Of a stretch of 64,000 bases of DNA, positions 1-8,485 are shown in pieces (position 1 is the first letter of the stretch; each line of letters begins with the position of its first letter). This DNA is from Nitrospira lenta. Its GTDB lineage: Bacteria > Nitrospirota > Nitrospiria > Nitrospirales > Nitrospiraceae. The DNA lies in the NCBI RefSeq assembly GCF_900403705.1, contig NZ_OUNR01000020.1, positions 90,404-154,403 of the forward strand, given 5' to 3'. The notes under the pieces are model-generated. The model was not told the DNA's origin. It searched no databases and worked only from the letters and a program-made list of their open reading frames with translations. The position numbers were made by a program, and so were the translations under genes.

Positions 1-102
1 CGGCCTGAAACGCGCCGGGTCGAGATGCCCGCAGAGCAATTCCAGATAGCGCTCACCGCCGCCATAAGAGGCCGACCCCGCCAGTTCTGCGACCACGATC
101 AT
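1..102 (-). CDS. Glycosyltransferase family 4 protein, N-terminal fragment cut by window edge
   Basis: The 34 visible codons read MIVVAELAGSASYGGGERYL and onward to HLDPARFRP. This is the usual first strand and glycine-rich loop of a GT-B (GT4) glycosyltransferase, where GGGERYLxxL binds the nucleotide-sugar/acceptor cleft. The ATG overlaps the TGA of the upstream methyltransferase gene by 4 bp (ATGA), so the two are translationally coupled and the polysaccharide operon continues past the window. Family placement rests on the N-terminus only; donor and acceptor are unknown. Confidence 0.7.
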   Translation of the reverse strand, partial: MIVVAELAGSASYGGGERYLELLCGHLDPARFRP

Positions 103-932
103 GCCTGTGATCCTTCTCGCTTCAACCCCACAATCATGGATCCATTTCCTCGCTTCGGCGAAAACAGCATCTCCAGCCCCACGGCAAGAAGCACCCCCGG
201 CAGGAGTAAGAACCCGATTCCTCTAATCCCTTGTCGCTCACCGGATGAAAACATCTCCTTGAGCAACGCCACCCATCGACCAAATGTGGCGCGTGTATCG
301 AGCACTTCTATGGACCGCCGCTCCAGGGCATGAGTCAACTGCGACAGACTAAACCCCTCATGCACATGGTCGTCTCCGGACCGATGGGCTCGGAAATGAT
401 GTGGCGTCTCGGTCTCTCCGGAACCAAACCATGAGTGCTGATGAAGACTCGGCACATGGATGAACAACAGTCCGCCGGAACGCAGCGCTGTGACCAGTCG
501 ATCGAGCGTCCCATCAAAATCTTCGATGTGTTCCAGCACATCGATGGAATAGACCAGATCGTACTCACCGACACTGGCGAGTCGCGCAATGTCCGATTCA
601 ATCACCGACACATTCTGATGTCGCAACGCACCCCTGACCTCAGGGTTCACATGCAAATCCCACCCGACAAAGGTACAGGTTGGATAGCGGACCGCGAGCA
701 TCGCCGCCAATTGAGCCTCCGGGCCACATCCGGCATCCAGAACACGCCGCCCACCCTGCCGCAAGAACGCGGCCACTTTCCATTGCAAATAGAGGCCTTT
801 GATGACCAGGCCGGTATGAAGGCCGCCCAACCACCGTTCAGATAGAGGACTGGCCACAGTTCTATAGACCTTGTCGAGAACGGAGATCATCGTGTGTGCT
901 GTGCCTCCACCGTCATTGATTGTGTTCGCCAT
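99..932 (-). CDS. Class I SAM-dependent methyltransferase
   Basis: This 277-aa protein has the SAM-binding motif I RVLDAGCGPEA at about residues 63-73. It also has an acidic loop (GWDLHVNPE) and the motif IV-type segment YSIDVLEHIEDFDG followed by LRSGGLLFIHVPS, as in Methyltransf_11/23 enzymes that modify sugars or lipids. A hydrophobic stretch near residues 237-257 (FLLLPGVLLAVGLEMLF) may bring it to the membrane. It starts one base after the stop of the previous methyltransferase gene and overlaps the next glycosyltransferase gene by 4 bp. It probably methylates the exported glycan or its carrier; the substrate cannot be read from sequence. Confidence 0.85.
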   Translation of the reverse strand: MANTINDGGGTAHTMISVLDKVYRTVASPLSERWLGGLHTGLVIKGLYLQWKVAAFLRQGGRRVLDAGCGPEAQLAAMLAVRYPTCTFVGWDLHVNPEVRGALRHQNVSVIESDIARLASVGEYDLVYSIDVLEHIEDFDGTLDRLVTALRSGGLLFIHVPSLHQHSWFGSGETETPHHFRAHRSGDDHVHEGFSLSQLTHALERRSIEVLDTRATFGRWVALLKEMFSSGERQGIRGIGFLLLPGVLLAVGLEMLFSPKRGNGSMIVGLKREGSQA

Positions 933-933
933 C

Positions 934-1776
934 TCATCGTTTCCGCCCCACGATCAAGAGACTCCCTCGCAAATGCGGAACGGCATAGAACGGCCACTTC
1001 ACCCAATCGATCGCCTGCTGCTGGGATGTCTGTCGGCAGTCCTGCGTGTCCTCGCCCAGGAAATGGCGTGATTCGGCAATCTCAAATCCGATACTCTTGA
1101 GCATGTCAGCTAGCTCGTGCATTGCATATTCGCGGGCATGCGGCCGCCATTCATCGTCCGGATTGTCATACCCGGGAGGAGCCAAGCGGTCATTGAGCGT
1201 CCGGCCGGCCAACAGCTTCATCACGTTGCCGATGCGCGTCACATTCGGCGTCGTGATCACAACGCAGCCGCCCGGTTGCAGAATACGATGGGCTTCCGCC
1301 AACAGATGAAAAGGCGACGTCAGGTGCTCAATGATTTCCAGGGCAAATACCAACCGCGCAGTCCCCTCTTCCATCGGCACGGCAGTCGGATACCCCTTCA
1401 GCTCAAACTGTTTGGCCGCCGGATCCAAATTCACCGTCAGAATGTCCACATCCACATCCTGCTTCATGAGTGCCACGAATTCCGGACTGGCCATGAGGCC
1501 GGCCCCCACGAGCCGAGCCGATCTCGTCGGTTCGGTCAAGCGCAACAGCCTCAACAGGCTGCCGGGATACGGTCCGAAATCCACGATGGCCTGCGGTCCC
1601 TGCGGCAACCAGCGCAGCCCGCTCTGCAATGCGATGTACAACCGATCCCGGCATTTCAGCGCATGATGCATCGGCGTGGTGAACCGAGGATCCTCACTCC
1701 CGAATACCTCATAGCGAGAGGGACGAAATTCCCGCATCACGCCATCGAATCCCGATCTGGTCAATTGGTAACTCAT
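934..1776 (-). CDS. Class I SAM-dependent methyltransferase
   Basis: A 280-aa methyltransferase-fold protein. The motif I region is atypical (AIVDFGPYPGSLLRLL instead of VLDxGCGxG). The rest is clear: ALEIIEHLTSPFHLLAEAH, then LQPGGCVVITTPNVTRIGN. The C-terminal part carries HELADMLKSIGFEI, the usual end of Methyltransf_11-type sugar methylases. It lies 4 bp after the preceding methyltransferase gene and 1 bp before the next, within the polysaccharide operon. The weak motif I leaves open a changed cofactor affinity, but the overall fold is convincing. Confidence 0.8.
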   Translation of the reverse strand: MSYQLTRSGFDGVMREFRPSRYEVFGSEDPRFTTPMHHALKCRDRLYIALQSGLRWLPQGPQAIVDFGPYPGSLLRLLRLTEPTRSARLVGAGLMASPEFVALMKQDVDVDILTVNLDPAAKQFELKGYPTAVPMEEGTARLVFALEIIEHLTSPFHLLAEAHRILQPGGCVVITTPNVTRIGNVMKLLAGRTLNDRLAPPGYDNPDDEWRPHAREYAMHELADMLKSIGFEIAESRHFLGEDTQDCRQTSQQQAIDWVKWPFYAVPHLRGSLLIVGRKR

Positions 1777-1780
1777 CGAC

Positions 1781-2440
1781 TCAGGATCTCCGCCCGATCA
1801 ACAACAATGTATCGCACAACCAGGTAAAACCCATGGCGGCCAGGGATTCATAGCGCTGGCGCAATCCGGTCACGGTCACAATCTCAAATCCTTCACCAGC
1901 CACGAGCGCATTCAGCAAGGCCGCATTAAAGGAATGGAAATGCCGCGCATCCGCCGTCACAGACGGCACACCTCCCCGCAGCGCCTCCAAGCGAAAGCGC
2001 CAGAAAGCGACATTCGGCACCGTGATCAAGACATGACCGCCAGGGCGGAGGACTCGATGAAATTCCGCGATGGCCCGCCCTGGTTCAATCACATGTTCGA
2101 TCACCTCGCTAGCCACCACCAGGTCGAGACTGCCGTCAGGTTCTGGCAGACGATCGACATTGAGATCCACCGCATACCGGCGATCCACCCCTTCGGCACG
2201 AGTGAGCGCCGCAACAGACAGATCGCACCCGTGCACCACGACACCCGGCCATATCTGCTTGATCTCCCTGGCCAGCCGGCCATCGCCGCACCCCACATCC
2301 AGCATGCGCTCAGGCGCAAGCGCGGCCACTCTCCGGCTAATCTGGCCATACCGCCGGACGCCCTCGAACGCGCCGGCCGCAGCCTTCCAGCCGTTCCACT
2401 CGAGGTCATATTGTTCACGTTGGCTCATAGTCTGTGGCAT
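1781..2440 (-). CDS. Class I SAM-dependent methyltransferase
   Basis: A compact 219-aa methyltransferase with a textbook motif I (MLDVGCGDGRLAREI) near residues 46-60. It also has an acidic ribose-binding segment (VHGCDLS), the motif ASEVIEHVIEPGRAIAEF, and RPGGHVLITVPNVAFWRFR. It lies between the GT2 gene (6 bp upstream) and another methyltransferase (4 bp downstream), so it is co-transcribed with the glycan genes. The likely role is methylation of a sugar residue or chain terminus. Paralogy with its neighbours is visible in the shared EIIEH/VIEH and TTPNV/TVPNV motifs. Confidence 0.85.
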   Translation of the reverse strand: MPQTMSQREQYDLEWNGWKAAAGAFEGVRRYGQISRRVAALAPERMLDVGCGDGRLAREIKQIWPGVVVHGCDLSVAALTRAEGVDRRYAVDLNVDRLPEPDGSLDLVVASEVIEHVIEPGRAIAEFHRVLRPGGHVLITVPNVAFWRFRLEALRGGVPSVTADARHFHSFNAALLNALVAGEGFEIVTVTGLRQRYESLAAMGFTWLCDTLLLIGRRS

Positions 2441-2446
2441 CGCTCG

Positions 2447-3391
2447 TTATCCTTTCAAACTAGCCGAACAGAGGGGCGTACGATCCGTGTCGTCAGCCCC
2501 CAACCAGACCCGTCGCAACGTCATCCACATCGCCTGAAGCTGCGGTCGTCGATCGGAGGCCTGCGAGCAGGCAGTCACAATCAACCTGCGCATCACGCCC
2601 AACGCAATCCAGCTCTTCATCAGAAATCGCCGGGGTTGCGCAAAGTGCTTTTCCACATAGCGGATACGACTAAGCTCCCATTGCTTATTGAGACCATGGC
2701 GGTTCGTGCGGCTACTCCGTCCGAGCAGATGCACCACCTCACCCTCCGCCACATGCCGGACGCGATAGCCCAGCTGCTGAATGCGACGACAGAGATCGAC
2801 ATCTTCGAAATACATAAAGAACCGTTCATCCAATCCGCCCAGCCGGTCGTACAACGCTTTGCGGATCATGAGACAGGCGCCATTAGCCCACTCGACATCC
2901 TGCGACTGGGTGCAGTCCGTCGGCGGCAGAGTGCCGACCACGCGCCGGACAACCGTCGGCAGCATCTCCGCATAGCGCACGTGGTCGCGAATCGAAGGAA
3001 AGGGGAAACAGGATTGCAACACCCGTCCCTCTCCATCTCGTTGCAAACAACTCACGACCCCGATGTCCAGATGCTGATCCAGACAGGTCATCATCGTACG
3101 AAGCGTGTGCTGTTGCATGACCGTGTCGCTGTTCAGCAACAAAAGATATCGGCCTGAGCTGACAACGGCCGCCTGATTGCAAGCCTTAGCAAAGCCCTCA
3201 TTCTCAGCATTCGCAATCACCGTGATATGAGGGAATCGAATCCGCACCGCGTCCGCGCTCCCGTCGCGAGACGCGTTATCCACCACGATCAGCTCATACT
3301 TCACGTTCGTCGTGCTGTCCTGGACCGATTGCAGGCAGGCCAGCAGCAGGTCGCGCGTGTTGTAGCTGATGACGGCCATCGACAGATCCAC
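2447..3391 (-). CDS. Glycosyltransferase family 2 (WbbL/rhamnosyltransferase-like)
   Basis: A 314-aa GT-A enzyme that would add one sugar to a lipid-linked glycan at the inner face of the cytoplasmic membrane. The start MDLSMAVISYNTRDLL, then VVDNASRDGSADAV, ENEGFAKACNQA and the metal-binding LLLNSDT (DXD equivalent) are the hallmarks of the WbbL branch. ANGACLMIRK and RFFMYFEDVDLCRRI supply the acceptor/catalytic ED motif. No membrane segment follows. It sits between methyltransferase genes with 5-6 bp gaps. WbbL-like enzymes often transfer rhamnose, but the sugar is not certain here. Confidence 0.87.
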   Translation of the reverse strand: MDLSMAVISYNTRDLLLACLQSVQDSTTNVKYELIVVDNASRDGSADAVRIRFPHITVIANAENEGFAKACNQAAVVSSGRYLLLLNSDTVMQQHTLRTMMTCLDQHLDIGVVSCLQRDGEGRVLQSCFPFPSIRDHVRYAEMLPTVVRRVVGTLPPTDCTQSQDVEWANGACLMIRKALYDRLGGLDERFFMYFEDVDLCRRIQQLGYRVRHVAEGEVVHLLGRSSRTNRHGLNKQWELSRIRYVEKHFAQPRRFLMKSWIALGVMRRLIVTACSQASDRRPQLQAMWMTLRRVWLGADDTDRTPLCSASLKG

Positions 3392-3397
3392 GTTCCC

Positions 3398-4450
3398 CTA
3401 CTCCTCTTGCTTCACGGCGCTGAGCATCAATTCATTGCCCGCCCCTCGCCAAAAGGGCAACAATCCTCGCTCCAGCCAATGAAGCCCCCGCACAATCGGA
3501 CCGGCATCGCTCGATCGCGTCTTTTCCCTCGCATGCCCCTGGCGGCGAATGCGAAGACTCTTTTCGTAATTCATCCGTGAGAGGAACGAGCGTGTTTGTA
3601 CCCGTTCCACGCGAAAGCCCGCCCGCTCCACACAGGCCCGCAACGTGTCCGGCGTAAAGAGCCAGAGATGCCGAGGCGGATCCAGCGCCATCCAGTCATC
3701 GGCGAAGAGCCGGCTCATCAGCCCCGCAAAGTTCGGCGTCGTCAGCACCAAGCGCCCGCCCGGCTTCAGCACCCGATGGCACTGCCGCAAATGACTGATC
3801 GGATCAGGAACATGTTCAATGGCATGGACCATCGTAATCACCGTCATGCTTCGGTCCGGCACACCGGCCGTTTCCAGCGTCCCCACCTTCACCGGAACAC
3901 CATAACTCTCTCGTGCGATCCGCGCCGCATGCGGAGAGAGATCGACACCCAACACCTTCCAACCCAGCGCTTGCATTGACGCCAGATAGCCGCCCGCCCC
4001 GCACCCGACATCAAGCAACGTCCCGCCGTCAACAAAGCGAGGACACAATTCATCGCGTCCATACCGAGCCCGATCTTGCAGCGTAGGGACATGGCTCAGC
4101 ACACGCCCGGTCACCGGAGCCCACCACTCGGGCCGCTTGAACCGGGTATAGCCGAATACCTCGCTCAAGATGATGCCCCGCATCGCATCGCGCATCCCGG
4201 CCGCCGGCCGAATCGGCCCATCGCCTTGGATTGCCCCCTCGTGCGGCTCATAGTCCTCCGGGTAGCACTTCGGAATGTCTTCCGTCGTCGGACGTGGACT
4301 CTGCCAGACCAATCCGCAAGCAGCGCAGCGAGCAAACCCAAACTCGCCCTCGACGGGATAGAGCCGGTCATGCAAACCCTCAAACAATGCCGAGCCCGGC
4401 AGGCCGCACAATAAGCACTGCGCGATGAGTTCGGTCATTACCGCCGGCAT
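3398..4450 (-). CDS. Zinc-finger-bearing SAM-dependent methyltransferase
   Basis: About 350 aa. The N-terminus has two CX2C pairs (CLLCG and CAACGLVW, residues ~10-40) followed by QSPRPT and a YPEDYEPH motif, the zinc-binding head seen in many sugar C-methyltransferase-like proteins. The SAM domain follows: LLDVGCGAGGYLASM, MVHAIEHVPDPISHL, KPGGRLVLTTPNFAGL. The chosen start has GGAGT 6 nt upstream. A start 15 codons earlier has no better site, and one 4 codons later (MTELIAQ) is also possible. It is the first of the four methyltransferases after the flippase gene. Substrate unknown. Confidence 0.83.
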   Translation of the reverse strand: MPAVMTELIAQCLLCGLPGSALFEGLHDRLYPVEGEFGFARCAACGLVWQSPRPTTEDIPKCYPEDYEPHEGAIQGDGPIRPAAGMRDAMRGIILSEVFGYTRFKRPEWWAPVTGRVLSHVPTLQDRARYGRDELCPRFVDGGTLLDVGCGAGGYLASMQALGWKVLGVDLSPHAARIARESYGVPVKVGTLETAGVPDRSMTVITMVHAIEHVPDPISHLRQCHRVLKPGGRLVLTTPNFAGLMSRLFADDWMALDPPRHLWLFTPDTLRACVERAGFRVERVQTRSFLSRMNYEKSLRIRRQGHAREKTRSSDAGPIVRGLHWLERGLLPFWRGAGNELMLSAVKQEE

Positions 4451-4549
4451 ACGGCCACTCCATTCATCAGCTCGATCAGCCGCTTGTTCGGACAACGGAT
4501 GATAGTCAAGACAGCCATCGAAATATTGCCAGACACTCGATCCACCCGT

Positions 4550-6040
4550 TTAGGCCCCCCACAACAGGCGTAAGCGAAGAGACTCACGCGACCAGAGATG
4601 CCAGCCATAGACACTGACACCGGCCAAGCCACACAACGCGCCCAGCCATTGCGCCATCCACAGCGACGGCACGGCCTGACTCAGCACGACCCCACACCCC
4701 ACCAACAGCACCAAGCCTCCGGCCCATCGCAACGGTTCAAACGCCGACGTCACTTCCACTCCTAACATTTTCACCGTGGCCCTAAGATGCAGGCCGAGCC
4801 CCACCAAGAATGTCAGCGTTAATGCCCACGCGGCTCCGACCAGCCCCCAGACCATCGTGAAGGGAATCACCATCGGAACATAACAGGCGCACATGACCGC
4901 CCAGATTTGCGTTTGGAGGTCCGGACGATTGGCGCCGCAGTGAAACGCCGCCATCACACTGCAAAACGCCGCCGCAATAGCAAACAGGCACAACACCCGC
5001 AACGGCTCGACCGCCGCCGACCAGGCAGGACCGAACACAAACGGAACCAGATAGGGAGCCAGGATCGCGACAGCCATCGCACTCGGCACCACGAGCATGC
5101 CGGTCAGACTCATGTGGAGACTCAAGGCCCGCAAGACTCCGGCCCGGTCATTCTGCATCAGCGCGTACGTCGGCAGGCTGATCTGAGAAATCACACTCAT
5201 CGCCCGAATGCCGATCATCGTCGGAATCGCCATCGCCAACTGATACTGCCCTAACCCTCCGACTCCCTGAAGCCGGCCGATCACAAAGTCACCCCCGCTC
5301 ATGACCGTAAAGATGAACCACGCCGTCACGTTCTGATAGCGGCCATAACTCCAGAGGCTCCGCAAGGCCGTACGATCCAGCGACCAACGGATACGACAGG
5401 GTGCAATCCAAAATGAGACGAGCGAACCGAAGGAAAAGGCAACCAACTGCCCTCCCAGCAACGCCCAGGCACTCTGCCACCACCAGGCCAATCCAATGGT
5501 GACCGTGGCCTCAACCAACCGCCGGCTGAGATCGAACGACACTCGCCGCCGAAGATCCAGCTGTTTAAGCAGAACGAACAACGCCGGACTATGCAGCGAT
5601 TGTAAGAAAACGCCCACGGCATGAATTCGAAGAAAGAAACCGAGCTCAGGAATCCGCATGCTGCCGGCAATGACGTCCGCCAGTGCCCAGAGGCCAAGGG
5701 TCAGAACGAATCCACGAATCACCGACAAGGTCCAGGCCACGCGCAGATCTTCATCCGTCACCTTCGGCTTGGCGATCACCGCCGACTCAAGGCCCAACTC
5801 TGAAAACATCTGAATCGCCAGCACGACGGCCGCAGACGCCGCCATCAACCCAAAATCGCCCGGCAGCAGCAAGCGCGTCAGGACGATGAGCTGGAGAAAC
5901 GCAATCCCCTTATCGACGACGAAGCCGGCCATCGCCCACCCGCCGGCTTCCAAGACTCGATGGCGGATGCGCCCCGCGCCGGCGGCGACCACGTCTGACT
6001 CGCCCGAGGTGACCGGCTCATGATGCGTTGACATCGTCAT
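4550..6040 (-). CDS. Polysaccharide flippase (Wzx-like, MATE/MOP superfamily)
   Basis: A 496-aa polytopic membrane protein with roughly 12-14 hydrophobic segments. The N-terminus has the signature VLTRLLLPGDFGLMAASAAV and SELGLESAVI, typical of Wzx/TuaB-type lipid-linked oligosaccharide flippases. It would move the undecaprenyl-linked repeat unit across the inner membrane. The start MTMSTHHEP overlaps the upstream glycosyltransferase stop as ATGA. The gene is followed by a ~100-bp gap before the methyltransferase block. Together with the ligase/polymerase and Wzc/Wza genes it makes a Wzx/Wzy-type export route. Confidence 0.87.
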   Translation of the reverse strand: MTMSTHHEPVTSGESDVVAAGAGRIRHRVLEAGGWAMAGFVVDKGIAFLQLIVLTRLLLPGDFGLMAASAAVVLAIQMFSELGLESAVIAKPKVTDEDLRVAWTLSVIRGFVLTLGLWALADVIAGSMRIPELGFFLRIHAVGVFLQSLHSPALFVLLKQLDLRRRVSFDLSRRLVEATVTIGLAWWWQSAWALLGGQLVAFSFGSLVSFWIAPCRIRWSLDRTALRSLWSYGRYQNVTAWFIFTVMSGGDFVIGRLQGVGGLGQYQLAMAIPTMIGIRAMSVISQISLPTYALMQNDRAGVLRALSLHMSLTGMLVVPSAMAVAILAPYLVPFVFGPAWSAAVEPLRVLCLFAIAAAFCSVMAAFHCGANRPDLQTQIWAVMCACYVPMVIPFTMVWGLVGAAWALTLTFLVGLGLHLRATVKMLGVEVTSAFEPLRWAGGLVLLVGCGVVLSQAVPSLWMAQWLGALCGLAGVSVYGWHLWSRESLRLRLLWGA

Positions 6041-7236
6041 GACGCACACACCCGTTCACGCCGTGGTTCAACCGGAAGAATCCCGAAGACCCGCTCCAAT
6101 TCCACGGCTCTCGACTCCCACGTGTGCGACTCCAATACAGCCGCGCGCCCGGACTGTCCCATTCTGATTGCCGCCGAAGGATTTTGGATGAGACGACACA
6201 ATCCTCGCGCAAGATCGTGCGCATCCTCACCCTTCACCGAGACACCCGCGCCCAGCGCTTCCACGAGATCTCCGTAGCCTTCTCCTTCCGTCGCCACCAC
6301 CGGCCTCGCACAGGCCATATATTCCCAGAGCTTCATGGAATCGCCTGGATAGAAACGGACAGGACGATGGAGCACCGCGCACATATCACTCGCTCCAATC
6401 CACCAGGACACTTCGTCAAATTCCACGCGCCCGACGAACGATACGGCCTCTTCTAGTCCTCGTTGCCGCACCAACGCTTCAAGGGCCGGCTTGGCCTGGC
6501 CATCGCCGACCAAAAGAAGCATCGCAGTGGGGTATTCACGCCGGACAAGCACCATCGCGTCCACGAGCGTATCCAGCCCATGCCACGGGAAAAACCCTCC
6601 GACGAATCCGATGTATGGACGATCCTGGCTCAATCTCAGGCGACGGCGAGCCTCAGCCTTATCGCGCGGTACACAGGCGGAAGGATCCGCTCCGTTTCGA
6701 ATCACGCGGCACCGGGCTGCTTCAATTCCCCACTCACGTTGCATCCATTGCGGAATTTCGCGGCACACACTGACGACGGCCTGAGCCTGTTGCGTCGATA
6801 GACGCAAGGCCCCTTGCACCAGCCCGCGAATCGGAGCCCACCCCCACAGACCGGTCAATTCTTCAGCCGGCAATCCATTCACGAACAGTACGTAGGGACA
6901 GCGCAGCACCAGAGAGCACCACAAGGGGGCAATCTGGCCGGGCGAGTCGAACCACAGGAGGACCTCCGGATTTTCCCGCCGCATCGCTCGGAACAGAGCG
7001 ACCGCCGAGGCAAGGAGATACAGCAATGGCCGGATAACCGGAACCCGCAACACCCGCACCCAGACCGGACGCGCGCCACCTAAAACAGCCGCCTCATCCA
7101 TCTCAGTCCGGGGTTTCGGCGCCACCACACGCACCGCATGGCCCCGAGTGGCAAGGGCACGCACCAATTCCACCACCTGGCGACTCCCGCCGCCGGCAAC
7201 CCCCAACTCCTCATCGCAATAGACCACAATATTCAT
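6037..7236 (-). CDS. Glycosyltransferase family 4 protein
   Basis: A 399-aa GT-B glycosyltransferase. The N-terminal domain starts MNIVVYCDEELGVAGGGSR, giving the acceptor-side glycine loop. The C-terminal Rossmann domain carries YIGFVGGFFPWHGLDTLVDA, LLLVGDGQAKPALEAL and a retaining-GT4 EX7E-like segment WEYMACARPVVATEGEGYGD. It would act in the cytoplasm, building the repeat unit. Its TGA overlaps the flippase start by 4 bp, and it follows another GT4 gene after a 46-bp gap. Sugar specificity is not readable. Confidence 0.88.
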   Translation of the reverse strand: MNIVVYCDEELGVAGGGSRQVVELVRALATRGHAVRVVAPKPRTEMDEAAVLGGARPVWVRVLRVPVIRPLLYLLASAVALFRAMRRENPEVLLWFDSPGQIAPLWCSLVLRCPYVLFVNGLPAEELTGLWGWAPIRGLVQGALRLSTQQAQAVVSVCREIPQWMQREWGIEAARCRVIRNGADPSACVPRDKAEARRRLRLSQDRPYIGFVGGFFPWHGLDTLVDAMVLVRREYPTAMLLLVGDGQAKPALEALVRQRGLEEAVSFVGRVEFDEVSWWIGASDMCAVLHRPVRFYPGDSMKLWEYMACARPVVATEGEGYGDLVEALGAGVSVKGEDAHDLARGLCRLIQNPSAAIRMGQSGRAAVLESHTWESRAVELERVFGILPVEPRRERVCAS

Positions 7237-7282
7237 ATTGATCTAGCGAAAGACCTCAACAGGCTGGCGCATCGCGGCTGAT

Positions 7283-8485
7283 TCATGCTCTCTCACCTGC
7301 ATTGTTGCTATGAACCCGTTGTTGATGCTGATAATCAGGAGCCATCGGCTTGGCGAGATCGCGCAGCCCTCGCACGATCGCCTCCCATCCAAACCGTTTC
7401 TCGACGAACGTGCGGCCGTCGCTACCCAGCCGGCGAGATTCCTCAGGCTGGTCTAGCAATGCCAGGACGGCATCGGCCAGAGACTCAGCACAATCGGGCT
7501 CGACCAGGACCACTCCATTCGATTGAGCAAACAGCGCGGCAACCGAAGGGATCGCGCTGGCGACTACCGGCTTCCCGCAAGCCAGGTAGTCAAAGATTTT
7601 GACGGGCGAGGTCTCCCCCCGATCCCCGCAGAATGGCGCGACGCAGACATCCATGGCCCCGATCAACAACGGAACCTGCGCGTACGACACGCGACCGGTC
7701 CAGGTGATCCAGGAAGAGAGGCCTCGCTGAGCGGCCTGCTCACGAAGGGCCGCCGCCTCCTCTCCATCCCCGACCATGACGAGTCGCACAGACGACCGCC
7801 TTGCATGCAGACGTTCAAAGGCTCCCAGCAATGTCGTCAAGCCTTGATACTGATAGAAGCTCCCGACAAATCCGATGTACTCACAGGCCGGATCCAGTCC
7901 CGCCTCGCGCACACAGCGGCCCCGCTCTCTCGGATAAAACAGCGACACGTCCGACCCGCTCGGCAGCAGCGCCACCTGCGCAGCCGCCACCCCATACCGT
8001 GTCTGCACGAGCTGGCCCAATCCTTCCGTCAACACGACCACGCGGTCGCACCGCCGAAGCGCGAAAGCAGCCAGGGCATGCGTCAAACGGCCACGCCATC
8101 CACCGGCACCCCACGGAGGAACCGGCTCGCCGTTCACTTCACAAATACACGTGGCGCCGAAGATGCGCGCGAGCAGTAACGGATGAAGACTTTCCATCCA
8201 GCGGTAATACACCATCTTCGGCCGCTGACGGAGCCCCCGCCACAGTCCTGACAAGAAGGCCAGCACCGCGAAACTGATCGGTCGAATGATAGATCCCGGC
8301 AACATAGCAATCGGCACAACCCGCGATCGCCGCGGCACCAACGCTGAGCGATACTTCGGAGCAAACACCGTGACATCGTCTCCGGCGGACACCAACGCAT
8401 CGGCGAGCGCCCAGATCCGCACTAACCCCACCGGGTCAGTGGGCGCATCCGGTTCATGCCAGTAACAACAGACCCACCAATTCAT
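7283..8485 (-). CDS. Glycosyltransferase family 4 protein
   Basis: A 400-aa GT-B retaining glycosyltransferase: N-terminal MNWWVCCYWHEPDAP with the acceptor domain, then EYIGFVGSFYQYQGLTTLLGA, LVMVGDGEEAAAL and the donor-binding PVKIFDYLACGKPVVAS. The architecture parallels the next GT4 gene downstream, which suggests successive sugar additions. Its ATG overlaps the stop of the O-antigen ligase gene by 4 bp (ATGA), indicating coupled translation. Confidence 0.88.
   Translation of the reverse strand: MNWWVCCYWHEPDAPTDPVGLVRIWALADALVSAGDDVTVFAPKYRSALVPRRSRVVPIAMLPGSIIRPISFAVLAFLSGLWRGLRQRPKMVYYRWMESLHPLLLARIFGATCICEVNGEPVPPWGAGGWRGRLTHALAAFALRRCDRVVVLTEGLGQLVQTRYGVAAAQVALLPSGSDVSLFYPRERGRCVREAGLDPACEYIGFVGSFYQYQGLTTLLGAFERLHARRSSVRLVMVGDGEEAAALREQAAQRGLSSWITWTGRVSYAQVPLLIGAMDVCVAPFCGDRGETSPVKIFDYLACGKPVVASAIPSVAALFAQSNGVVLVEPDCAESLADAVLALLDQPEESRRLGSDGRTFVEKRFGWEAIVRGLRDLAKPMAPDYQHQQRVHSNNAGERA

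Noticed and set aside
4438..4632. Short minus-strand frame between flippase and methyltransferase genes
   Set aside because: Mostly antisense or out of frame with the flippase end; no ribosome site and no recognisable pattern.
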